Positions 1-5,737 of a DNA stretch of 6,645 nucleotides are shown piece by piece. The notes below the pieces were generated by a model. It was not told where the DNA came from and did not search any database. It worked only from the letters and a program-made list of their open reading frames with translations. The position numbers were made by a program, and so were the translations under genes. The stretch is from contig JAEXNS010000162.1 in NCBI GenBank assembly GCA_023439605.1, positions 1 through 6,645 of the forward strand. The letters run 5' to 3'. Within the stretch, counting starts at the first letter, position 1. The number at the start of each line of letters is the position of its first letter. This DNA comes from Bacillota bacterium. Lineage in GTDB: Bacteria; Bacillota; Clostridia; Oscillospirales; Ruminococcaceae.

Positions 1-217
1 AATTTAAAAAGTACATTTATATATTTATCGACAATACAAGAAAATGTTCTATAGTTTTTTTATTTTTAAATAACATTTAAAACATTTATTCCCTTAAGAT
101 GTATTTACATTATTTATTATTTAATCCATTGTATCACATAGCATTGTAAAATGCAATATTTAAATCAAAAAACATTATTTTTTTTGTATATTAAATATAT
201 TTTCAAATAAAAAAAAT
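1..217. other. AT-rich upstream region, no gene seen
   Basis: This stretch is extremely AT-rich. It has stop codons in all frames and no reading frame of useful length. I see only short, weak inverted repeats (for example ATGTA-TT-TACAT near 100-111) and no clear terminator or RNA. It precedes the promoter of the CorA-family gene. Confidence 0.5.
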
Positions 218-246
218 TTGACATTTATTTATATAAAGAATATAAT
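218..246 (+). promoter_or_regulatory. sigmaA promoter of the CorA-family gene
   Basis: A TTGACA box at 218-223 and a TATAAT box at 241-246 are separated by exactly 17 nt, which is the full vegetative consensus. Transcription should start near 253, giving a leader of about 25 nt. The gene's ribosome-binding site AAAGGA lies at 266-271, seven bases before the ATG. The short leader leaves no room for a magnesium riboswitch. Confidence 0.85.
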
Positions 247-278
247 ATAAATAAAAACACAATACAAAGGACAAAATT

Positions 279-1190
279 ATGTATTATATAATAGAAGAAA
301 AATTAAACCCTATAAACAAAATCCCTTCAGAAAATGAAATTTTGGTTGCCATTTTTACTGAAGAAGAATGGGAAGATAACAAAAGTTTGCTCAACTTTAA
401 TTATGAACATTTTCATGATATAGAACAAATCAATTACACAAAGGCAGAGGTTTTTCCTGATTTTCTCTATGTTACTTTATCGTTAATTGATTTCAAAAAT
501 ATCCTTGGTGAAAATATCAAATTAAAATTTTATGTTGTTGATAATAAAGTTATTTTTATAGACAAAAATAAAATAGCAGAAAACATTATAAAAAAATCAT
601 TTTTAAATAGAAAATGGAGAAATCCATCTTTAGAAAGATTTATCTATGACTTTTTTGAAATAATCATTGAAAATGATATTGCTATTTTAAATGACTATGA
701 AAAAAAATTATCTTTGTTGGAAGAAAATCTTTTAGATGGTGTTTTAGAGGACTTTACAAAAAAGATTTTAAAAATAAGAAAAGAATTGCTCGAACTTCGT
801 GTACACTATGAGCAATTAATAGATGTTGGACAAGAATTACAAGAAAATGAAAATGGTTTTTTTAACAAAAAAAACTTAAATCATTTTAAATTATTTACCG
901 AAAGAGTGGAAAGACTTCAAAATAATACTTTAATGTTACGAGATTTTTGTATACAAATACGTGAAGAATACAAATCACAAATAGATCTGCATCAAAATAA
1001 AATAATGCAAATACTAACTGTTGTAACCACTATATTTTTCCCTCTTACCCTTATAGTTGGATGGTACGGAATGAACTTTGTTTACATGCCTGAATTAAAC
1101 TCAAAAATAGGCTATCCTGGTGTAGTTACTTTTAGTGTTTTGATAGTTGTTTTTTGTATTTGGATATTCAAAAAGAAAAAATTTTTTTAA
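279..1190 (+). CDS. CorA-family divalent cation (Mg2+) transporter
   Basis: Membrane channel that in this family carries Mg2+ (sometimes Co2+ or Ni2+) into the cell as a homopentamer. The 303-aa protein has the family layout. There is a large charged cytoplasmic N-terminal part (about residues 1-240) with a long helical, coiled-coil-like stretch at about 135-240. Two C-terminal membrane helices follow (about 244-262 and 279-297). The signature Y-G-M-N sits at 263-266 at the end of the first helix, followed by a short loop containing MPEL, and the protein ends in a lysine-rich tail (KKKKFF). Length is normal for the family. The ATG start is supported by AAAGGA at 7 nt spacing. The gene is monocistronic, under a consensus promoter. 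Family membership is clear from the GMN motif and topology. The transported ion is inferred, and family members that export or carry other metals cannot be excluded. Confidence 0.93.
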   Translation: MYYIIEEKLNPINKIPSENEILVAIFTEEEWEDNKSLLNFNYEHFHDIEQINYTKAEVFPDFLYVTLSLIDFKNILGENIKLKFYVVDNKVIFIDKNKIAENIIKKSFLNRKWRNPSLERFIYDFFEIIIENDIAILNDYEKKLSLLEENLLDGVLEDFTKKILKIRKELLELRVHYEQLIDVGQELQENENGFFNKKNLNHFKLFTERVERLQNNTLMLRDFCIQIREEYKSQIDLHQNKIMQILTVVTTIFFPLTLIVGWYGMNFVYMPELNSKIGYPGVVTFSVLIVVFCIWIFKKKKFF

Positions 1191-1239
1191 AATTTACTTT
1201 TCATCTAACTCGCAATAGATATTCATAATTCTATCACAT

Positions 1240-1292
1240 TTGTATACGATAATAGTATACAAGATAAAGAATAAATTATTCTTTATCTTGTA
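1240..1292 (+). terminator. overlapping hairpins after the CorA-family gene, possible terminator
   Basis: Two inverted repeats share bases. TTGTATAC (1240-1247) pairs with GTATACAA (1255-1262). The 17-nt arm 1258-1274 pairs perfectly with 1276-1292 around a single base. Because 1258-1262 belongs to both, the two hairpins are mutually exclusive in RNA. The long hairpin lies about 70 nt past the stop codon, where a terminator would be expected, but it is followed by ACAAACATTTT rather than a clean U-run. Termination here is therefore only probable. Confidence 0.4.
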
Positions 1293-1315
1293 ACAAACAT
1301 TTTAATAAATGTTAA

Positions 1316-1500
1316 TAGGTACTTCCGTTTTTTCATAATCTAAAAATAAATATGTATATGTAGAACGAGAACAAAACGAAGAATTAAATATTATTTAGAG
1401 TGTTAATAATTTTAATCCCCTTTAATTATGACAAACCTAAATTTTTTTAAAATTACTTTTTTCAACCCTGTCCCCCAATAATTTTTTCGGATGTACCTAT
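1316..1500. repeat. MITE-like segment bounded by imperfect inverted repeats
   Basis: A 13-bp end ATAGGTACTTCCG (1316-1328) is matched on the opposite strand by the sequence at 1488-1500 with one mismatch (ATAGGTACATCCG). Both ends continue inward with a T-rich tract, and CATAAT-like motifs recur further inside on both arms. The 185-bp interior has no open reading frame. It includes a short C-rich stretch (CCTGTCCCCC near 1467) unlike its surroundings. Size, ends and lack of coding match a miniature inverted-repeat element or a collapsed insertion sequence. No clear target duplication is visible, so this remains a candidate. Confidence 0.4.
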
Positions 1501-1585
1501 AATGTTACTTTTCTTAATCATTAGCTGAAATAGCTTTTGATATTTTCTCATAACCATTCCTTATTTCTTTTCCCTAAATTTCTTT

Positions 1586-1624
1586 TCCCCTTACTTTTTT
1601 CAAAAAAGTAAGGGGAGTTTTTTT
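1586..1624 (+). terminator. strong rho-independent terminator, + strand
   Basis: TCCCCTTACTTTTTT (1586-1600) pairs over 15 bp with 1602-1616, followed by G and seven T residues (1618-1624). The U-run is on the + side only, so this stops rightward transcription before it reaches the oppositely oriented hicB-like gene. The nearest + gene ends about 400 nt upstream. Confidence 0.75.
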
Positions 1625-1628
1625 GCAT

Positions 1629-1677
1629 AATAAAACAATAAACCTTTTGATTTATTCAAAAGGTTTATTGTTTTATT
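1629..1677 (-). terminator. terminator of the hicB-like gene
   Basis: A perfect 22-bp stem (1629-1650 with 1656-1677) encloses a 5-nt loop. On the minus strand the 3' arm ends in TTTATTGTTTTATT, giving U-rich paired ends. The stop codon of the hicB-like gene (1665-1667) lies inside the stem, so terminator and coding end overlap. It faces the + terminator at 1586-1624, forming a convergent pair. Confidence 0.7.
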
Positions 1678-2111
1678 TCTATCATTTTTTTTCTAGACAT
1701 TTCATCTATTCCAAGTTCTTTATATAATGCTTTTTTAGTTAATTTTGAAATATCTATACTTTCTTTTACTGCCAAATCATAAAGCCATTGTGGTAAAGAG
1801 ACACTTTTCTTTACTTCCCTTTCAAAATGAGTTTTTGAATATTCATCTACTTCTACTGTTACTATTTTTATAAAAGCCCTTGAATATTCTTCACTAAGTT
1901 TTGGTTTTATGGTATCTATATTTGATGGTAAAGGTGCTATTTCTTTTTTTAATTGCATATTAAATAAATATTTTGCAAGCAAGTTTATCCCTTTAGATAA
2001 AGTGCCATTAAAATCATCACCAAATATCGCTAAATTATTTAAATCAGGGAAAACCAAACACAACTTTCCATCTGGTCTTTGAAAAAAACAGCCAGGATAT
2101 GAATATAACAT
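1665..2111 (-). CDS. HicB-type antitoxin / transcriptional regulator, orphan
   Basis: In HicAB systems HicB neutralises the HicA mRNA-cleaving toxin and represses its own promoter. This 148-aa protein starts with the family's hallmark stretch: YPGCFF at 5-10, then a hydrophobic FPDLNNLA at 21-28 and a GDD turn followed by a helix (31-50). This is the partial RNase H-like fold of HicB. The C-terminal part (about 100-135), with KKSVSLPQWLYDLA and a following helix, resembles the ribbon-helix-helix DNA-binding module of HicB proteins. The start ATG has a GGGGGTGG ribosome-binding site (2118-2125 on the complement) and a consensus promoter. No hicA-like frame is visible on either side, although hicA normally lies directly next to hicB. 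It may have lost its toxin, act on a distant HicA, or serve only as a regulator. Family assignment is good; function is inferred. Confidence 0.82.
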   Translation of the reverse strand: MLYSYPGCFFQRPDGKLCLVFPDLNNLAIFGDDFNGTLSKGINLLAKYLFNMQLKKEIAPLPSNIDTIKPKLSEEYSRAFIKIVTVEVDEYSKTHFEREVKKSVSLPQWLYDLAVKESIDISKLTKKALYKELGIDEMSRKKMIEIKQ

Positions 2112-2154
2112 TTTTTGCCACCCCCATTTATTTATATCTTCTACACCTACATTA

Positions 2155-2183
2155 ATTATATTCCATAATCAATACTATGTCAA
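2155..2183 (-). promoter_or_regulatory. sigmaA promoter of the hicB-like gene
   Basis: Read on the minus strand, TTGACA (2183-2178) and TATAAT (2160-2155) are separated by 17 nt, the full consensus. Transcription should start near 2148, about 37 nt before the ATG. A consensus promoter directly before hicB, with no room for hicA, supports the view that the gene is expressed alone. Confidence 0.8.
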
Positions 2184-2271
2184 CATTATTAAATATAGAA
2201 CATAAAAATATCATATATATACCTATTTATTTGATTATAATCTTTTTATTGGACATTTTTAAACAATAAAG

Positions 2272-2401
2272 GTTACCATTCAGCCATAATAATGCATAAG
2301 TATTTTACAGAAGATGCCGTGTCACAAGAAAACCCGGTCGACTTCGCAGAGTCGAAACTCTAAAAATCTGTAAATTTTGCCTTTAGTGGCTGAATAATAA
2401 C
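2272..2401. other. nested-palindrome element, candidate structured RNA or small mobile element
   Basis: This ~130-bp non-coding segment is visibly richer in G and C than its surroundings, especially at 2312-2360. Its arms pair in order. GTTA (2272-2275) pairs with TAAC (2398-2401), and ATTCAGCCA (2278-2286) with TGGCTGAAT (2387-2395). TTTACAGA (2304-2311) pairs with TCTGTAAA (2367-2374), and in the centre TCGACT (2338-2343) pairs with AGTCGA (2350-2355). An alternative central hairpin, AGAGT-CGAA-ACTCT, competes with the last one. The segment lies downstream of the esterase gene and upstream of the hicB promoter. It has no U-run, so it is not an ordinary terminator. I do not recognise a known riboswitch or ribozyme core on either strand, and the active strand is unknown. 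Confidence 0.5.
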
Positions 2402-2438
2402 GCTTTATAAAACTATATTCTATGCTATTAATAAATAT

Positions 2439-4157
2439 TTATTCATGGAAAAAATAAGGTAAAATCCTATATATATAATGTACAACATATCCCCACCAGT
2501 GTGTACCCTGACTATATGTTAGGAAGTAGAAATTACCCTTTGATAAATCTGATGTATATACAAACTCGTTTGTATATTTTTTCATAGCTTCAACCTGTGG
2601 AGCAATATTAGGATAAGCTATATCTTCGTTACCAGTTGCACAAAAAACAAAATACTCCCTATTTGAATATCCAGATTGTTTTGCAGTATTTGATAAAATG
2701 CTTGCTTTTTCAGCTGCTGAACCACCTGTCCAACAGTCGCCACTCAACGGCATAAAATATTGGAAATAGTCAAGTTGATTTAAAAATACTTCCCAAGTCG
2801 CAACGCTACCCATTGAAAATCCACCAAATGCTCTATGTTTTCTTGAAGCTTTTAAATCTTCAACTGAAGTAGAATTTGCATATGTATTATACTTTCCCTC
2901 AACAGCAGGTAGAAGATCTTTTACAAGTTCTTTGTGGAAATTTTTTGCATTAGAATTTGTATCCGAGCCACTTCCATTATTAAATGTAGGAGTTACAATA
3001 ATCATTGGTTCCATATCACCATTCATAATCATATGATCTAAAATAGGTTTCATCATTTTTTCAACAATTAAAACTGTATTTTCATTTTCTCCTCCACCAT
3101 GCATTAGATAAAAGATATTATATTTCTTAGTTTTATCATTTGCGTTATATCCATATGGCAAATAAACATTTGCGTACTTTGTAAGAGGACTTGAATGAAC
3201 TGACGTCTTATAGGTAAGCTTTTCAAGTGTACCTTGTTTTGAAGCAGCGGATAAATATCCTGATGGTGCTGATGCATGCTGTAAGTTTGCTTCATATTTA
3301 AAATCACTTACTGGCTCCTCAATAATAGGCTCTTTCTTCATCAATTTCCATTTTAAAGCCACTATATCTAATGAGTCCAAATCACCATCCAAAAACATAT
3401 CGGCTCTTTCAGCTTGTTCTGAAGTAAGTGTAATTATACCTAATAAATACTTTTGAAATAAAACTAAATCAACAATGCTTATTTTACCATCTAAATCCAA
3501 ATCTCCAACAATGCTAAATATAGACTCATTTTTATAAGGACTTTCTGTACCTGCAATTGCACCAATAATATTATCTGCATAAAAATCAATAGTACTTTCA
3601 GGAGTTTCTAAGTACACAGACATGTTGGTTGCACCCGCTGGCAATAGGAAATTTGTATTTTCTATCTTTGTCCATGTATTTGCTTTTGCAGTTACCAAAG
3701 CTACTTCTGCATAATTCGCTTCTCCATTCAAGTCATATTGCAAGGTCATTTTTATATTCTCTTCTGATGAACCTGTTTTATACATAACCATTGCACTAAA
3801 ACTATATTCAGTTCCAGCAACAAATGTTGTTGGTAATTTGTACTCCACACCGTTCCATGCATCCGCACGACCAGAAACATAAACCGATGAATCACTTCTG
3901 TATCCTATACTTGAATCAACGCTTAAAATTGCACTACCTCTAGCGGCCCAAGATTCTGTTGTTCCATTTTCAAAACTACTATTTAAATAATAATCTTCAC
4001 TGGCTTTTACTATGTTTTTTTCAGTCATTACATTTAATTTTAAATTATCATATTCTGTATTTGCACTTATAGTATTTTCTGACTTAGGTATAATTAAAAA
4101 CAAACCCGCCATCATAATTGCTGAAGTTGCTATTGCAATTATTTTACTAATTCTCAT
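2439..4157 (-). CDS. secreted CBM22-dockerin-CE1 feruloyl esterase
   Basis: Extracellular enzyme predicted to hydrolyse ferulate esters on xylan side chains (EC 3.1.1.73). The 572-aa protein reads, in order: signal peptide (about 1-32, KIIAIATSAIMMAGLFLIIP core); a jelly-roll carbohydrate-binding module of CBM22/CBM4_9 type (about 55-200); a type I-like dockerin (about 216-275); and a CE1 alpha/beta-hydrolase (about 289-572). The CE1 domain shows oxyanion-region HGGG at 353-356, nucleophile Ser448 in GFSMG, probable acid Asp512 in NEDIAY and base His553 in THWWGYV. This order resembles the C-terminal half of Clostridium thermocellum XynY (CBM22, dockerin, CE1). The first dockerin loop keeps D219, D221, D223 and D230. 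The second has Phe255 where an Asp or Asn is usual. A TTG six codons upstream is open, but AGGTAGGGG lies between it and ATG 4157-4155, so the ATG is the likely start. The dockerin predicts attachment to a cellulosome scaffoldin encoded elsewhere. Confidence 0.9.
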   Translation of the reverse strand: MRISKIIAIATSAIMMAGLFLIIPKSENTISANTEYDNLKLNVMTEKNIVKASEDYYLNSSFENGTTESWAARGSAILSVDSSIGYRSDSSVYVSGRADAWNGVEYKLPTTFVAGTEYSFSAMVMYKTGSSEENIKMTLQYDLNGEANYAEVALVTAKANTWTKIENTNFLLPAGATNMSVYLETPESTIDFYADNIIGAIAGTESPYKNESIFSIVGDLDLDGKISIVDLVLFQKYLLGIITLTSEQAERADMFLDGDLDSLDIVALKWKLMKKEPIIEEPVSDFKYEANLQHASAPSGYLSAASKQGTLEKLTYKTSVHSSPLTKYANVYLPYGYNANDKTKKYNIFYLMHGGGENENTVLIVEKMMKPILDHMIMNGDMEPMIIVTPTFNNGSGSDTNSNAKNFHKELVKDLLPAVEGKYNTYANSTSVEDLKASRKHRAFGGFSMGSVATWEVFLNQLDYFQYFMPLSGDCWTGGSAAEKASILSNTAKQSGYSNREYFVFCATGNEDIAYPNIAPQVEAMKKYTNEFVYTSDLSKGNFYFLTYSQGTHWWGYVVHYIYRILPYFFHE

Positions 4158-4171
4158 TTTACCCCTACCTT

Positions 4172-4222
4172 TCAATAATCACCCAAATATATTTGATTTT
4201 TATGAATATTTTTAAAAAGCAC
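4172..4222 (-). CDS. possible short leader ORF upstream of the esterase
   Basis: The esterase leader contains a strong ribosome-binding site (AGAAAGGAG on the complement of 4225-4233) that is about 70 nt too far upstream to serve the esterase. It is followed by a 16-codon frame starting GTG at 4222 and ending TGA at 4174-4172, some 14 nt before the esterase ATG. An ATG two bases earlier opens another 19-codon frame. Spacing to either start is tight. The peptide has no motif I recognise. It could be a translated leader that tunes esterase expression, or an accident of sequence. Confidence 0.25.
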   Translation of the reverse strand: MLFKNIHKNQIYLGDY

Positions 4223-4262
4223 ATCTCCTTTCTTTTTTTATACATCACATCACATGATTTTT

Positions 4263-4290
4263 GTAGCTAATAAAAGATTACATTAGCCAC
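4263..4290 (-). promoter_or_regulatory. hairpin in the esterase 5' leader
   Basis: On the minus-strand transcript GTGGCTAAT (4290-4282) pairs with ATTAGCTAC (4271-4263) over 9 bp, with one G-U pair and a 10-nt loop. No U-run follows, so it is not an attenuator by itself. It lies midway in the roughly 235-nt leader, about 105 nt upstream of the esterase start. Confidence 0.35.
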
Positions 4291-4383
4291 TGTAAAATAT
4301 GAAAATACTTGTACATTAACAATTACTAAATCAACTTAATTTAATAATATTTTTTATAATTTAGTTAATTTAAACAATATATT

Positions 4384-4436
4384 TATATATACAATATTAA
4401 TTGTATATATATTTTCTTTATTTGTCAATAGACAAA
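4384..4436 (-). promoter_or_regulatory. esterase promoter with inverted repeats on both boxes
   Basis: On the minus strand TTGACA (4428-4423) and TACAAT (4405-4400) are 17 nt apart, so transcription should start near 4393, leaving a leader of about 235 nt. The -10 box is one arm of a perfect 12-bp inverted repeat (4384-4395 and 4400-4411, 4-nt spacer). The -35 box lies within TTTGTC-AATA-GACAAA (4421-4436). These two palindromes are good candidates for operator sites of dimeric regulators. The promoter boxes are well supported; the operator role is inferred. Confidence 0.65.
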
Positions 4437-4438
4437 TG

Positions 4439-4447
4439 TGCTATAAT
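4439..4447 (+). promoter_or_regulatory. possible extended -10 promoter, rightward
   Basis: TGCTATAAT fits the extended -10 consensus TGnTATAAT. No good -35 box is found at 16-18 nt. It is divergent from the esterase promoter and directly abuts its -35 palindrome, so a regulator bound there could affect both directions. It would give a second, longer transcript of the GNAT gene. Confidence 0.35.
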
Positions 4448-4510
4448 GCTATATTTTTTCATTACTATGTTTTTTTCAACACGTTTAATCTCTTACTTTT
4501 TAAATATTTA

Positions 4511-4539
4511 TTGAATTAAACTACATATTATGGTATAGT
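4511..4539 (+). promoter_or_regulatory. promoter of the GNAT gene
   Basis: TTGAAT (4511-4516) and TATAGT (4534-4539) are separated by 17 nt, so transcription should start near 4546. The ribosome-binding site at 4567-4575 follows after a leader of about 20 nt. Confidence 0.6.
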
Positions 4540-4580
4540 GTATATATAAAAATCAAAAAAATATATAGGAGATGATGTTT

Positions 4581-5042
4581 TTGGAAATTATTAGGGTTAA
4601 AAAGAACAAAAAATTATATTTAGATTTACTTTTACTAGCTGACGAACAAGAGAACATGATTGATAAATATCTTGAAGAAGGAGAAATGTTTGTACTAAAC
4701 GACAACGGAATCAAAGCAGAATGTGTTGTACTTAAAATATCTGCAGAGGATTATGAACTTAAAAACATAGCAGTTGATCCCGCTTTTCACAGGCAAGGAT
4801 ATGGTAAAAAACTTATGGACTTTGTATGCGATTTTTACAAAGATAAAAATATATATGTTGGTACTGGTGACAGTAAAATAACTATTCCATTTTATGAAAA
4901 GTGTGGATTTACAAAATCTCATATAATAAAAAATTTCTTTGTTGACAATTATGACCACCCTATTTTTGAAGATGATACGCAGATGATAGATATGATTTAT
5001 TTAAAAAAATGTAGTAATGCATGTAATAGGATTGATGAATAA
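4581..5042 (+). CDS. GNAT-family N-acetyltransferase
   Basis: Cytoplasmic enzyme expected to move an acetyl group from acetyl-CoA to an amine; the substrate is unknown. The protein shows the GNAT acetyl-CoA-binding motif A, NIAVDPAFHRQGYGKKLM, with the pyrophosphate-binding R/Q-x-x-G-x-G pattern as RQGYGK. The following helix and the late FYEKCGF motif are typical of the fold's C-terminal half. The acidic YDHPIFEDD stretch near the end resembles small single-domain GNATs of Firmicutes. Start choice: ATGs at 4572 and 4575 lie inside the ribosome-binding site AGGAGATGA (4567-4575), so they are too close to it. TTG at 4581 is correctly spaced and gives a protein beginning M-E-I-I-R-V, 153 aa; starting at 4572 would give 156 aa. 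The gene has its own promoter and runs divergently from the esterase. No link to its neighbours is apparent. Confidence 0.85.
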   Translation: MEIIRVKKNKKLYLDLLLLADEQENMIDKYLEEGEMFVLNDNGIKAECVVLKISAEDYELKNIAVDPAFHRQGYGKKLMDFVCDFYKDKNIYVGTGDSKITIPFYEKCGFTKSHIIKNFFVDNYDHPIFEDDTQMIDMIYLKKCSNACNRIDE

Positions 5043-5290
5043 CAATGAAGGAACTTGAAATTATAATATATAATATTCCGTCCTAACAGTTGTGAATATG
5101 CAGAATTATAAATGTGTATGTAAAGACATATTTTTGTGGATTTATCTAAGTGGATATATAGTAAATATTGAATTTATCAATTATACAAATGAATAATTCA
5201 CATATATTACGGCTACTATGCATTGTAATAATTTTTTTGCTTCAAAACTGATTTAACTGCAATAGTCGATCAAAACACCATCGTAAAAAC
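5043..5290. other. gene-free region after the GNAT gene
   Basis: No reading frame of useful length is present on either strand, and I found no RNA gene. A hairpin with ATTATA-ATA-TATAAT (5060-5074) flanked by GGAA and TTCC (5050-5079) follows the GNAT stop codon but lacks a U-run, so termination here is doubtful. The rest has frequent stops in all frames and could be decayed DNA, but I recognise no parent gene. Confidence 0.4.
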
Positions 5291-5319
5291 TTGATATCAA
5301 TATGAATTTATGTTACAAT
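5291..5319 (+). promoter_or_regulatory. probable promoter of the E3-type RNase gene pair
   Basis: TTGATA (5291-5296) and TACAAT (5314-5319) are 17 nt apart, each one base from consensus. Transcription would start near 5326, giving a leader of about 187 nt before the RNase gene that covers the short upstream frame at 5394-5513. Confidence 0.55.
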
Positions 5320-5393
5320 AAATACAATATTCTAGGTAAGGGCGAGAAAAAATTAGCAAATTAAAAATTTATTATATGTAAATTCGGATACAA

Positions 5394-5513
5394 ATGTCCA
5401 CATACTATTCAAGTTTTATTTACACAGATGTTGATATTAGATATAAGATGGCTGCTGATACCGCATCATTATATTGGGGTATCGTAGCTAAAAATAATAA
5501 AGGAGTGATTTAA
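5394..5513 (+). CDS. short upstream ORF coupled to the toxin start, possible remnant
   Basis: A 39-codon frame from ATG 5394 to TAA 5511-5513 is not recognised. It contains SSFIYTDVDIRYKMAADTAS, with composition that looks like real protein rather than random AT-rich translation. Its stop overlaps the next start as TAATG, the classic arrangement for translational coupling. The toxin's ribosome-binding site AAAGGAG (5499-5505) lies inside it. It has no clear ribosome-binding site of its own, and the frame is closed upstream at 5379. It may be a small leader gene, or the decayed end of a larger polymorphic toxin whose tip became the free-standing RNase. Either reading is inference. Confidence 0.3.
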   Translation: MSTYYSSFIYTDVDIRYKMAADTASLYWGIVAKNNKGVI

Positions 5514-5737
5514 TGACATATATACCTAAACCCAAGCCTTGCTTCCTAGATGAAATGACGAAACATCAAGTTATAGATAGCAGACAGGTTTACAAACAAA
5601 ATGATAAGTATTATTCTTGGGATGGGTTACATGGTGAGATTGAAGTATTTAACAGAAGAGGCTGGCATATCATGGTGTTAGATGCTTATGGTAATAAAAT
5701 TAAAGACGCTGTAAAAGGGAGGAAGATTAATGTATAA
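5513..5737 (+). CDS. free-standing colicin E3-type ribonuclease domain (toxin)
   Basis: Predicted translation-blocking RNase. Colicin E3 and its relatives cut 16S rRNA in the decoding centre. The 74-aa protein is essentially just the cytotoxic domain. Its YYSWDGLHGEIEVFNRRG segment parallels the colicin E3 active-site strand with D-x-x-H-x-E-x-E spacing: Asp37, His40, Glu42 and Glu44 correspond to E3 Asp510, His513, Glu515 and Glu517. A late arginine in VKGRK (Arg70) sits where E3 has its catalytic Arg545. A basic, proline-containing head (YIPKPKP) precedes the domain. There are no translocation or receptor-binding domains and no signal peptide, so it would act in the producing cell unless delivered by other means. 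The ATG is supported by AAAGGAG at 7 nt spacing and overlaps the upstream TAA. The stop overlaps the next gene by 8 nt, as expected for a toxin paired with its immunity gene. Family call is strong; the exact RNA target is inferred. Confidence 0.82.
   Translation: MTYIPKPKPCFLDEMTKHQVIDSRQVYKQNDKYYSWDGLHGEIEVFNRRGWHIMVLDAYGNKIKDAVKGRKINV

Noticed and set aside
1506..1560. Minus-strand fragment reading NGYEKISKAISAND before a stop, suggestive of a recombinase or transposase tail
   Set aside because: Only about 16 codons are open before an upstream stop, with no start or motif, so chance cannot be excluded.
2272..2401. Known riboswitch (c-di-GMP, cobalamin, SAM, TPP, FMN, fluoride) or hammerhead/twister ribozyme
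   Set aside because: None of the conserved core strings for these families is present on either strand; only pairing, not a recognised core, is seen.
3104..3307. 67-codon minus-strand frame
   Set aside because: It lies wholly within the esterase gene in another frame, has no ribosome-binding site and encodes no recognisable motif.
4158..4175. TTG start for the esterase adding six residues
   Set aside because: The ribosome-binding site AGGTAGGGG lies inside those six codons, so the downstream ATG at 4157 is the correct start.
4012..4215. 67-codon plus-strand frame, hydrophobic product
   Set aside because: It is the antisense of the esterase signal-peptide region; hydrophobicity mirrors that region and there is no ribosome-binding site.
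4695..4958. 87-codon minus-strand frame
   Set aside because: It is antisense to the GNAT gene, whose acetyl-CoA motif clearly shows the real coding strand.
5060..5074. Terminator after the GNAT gene
   Set aside because: The hairpin is short and A/T-only, with no following U-run.
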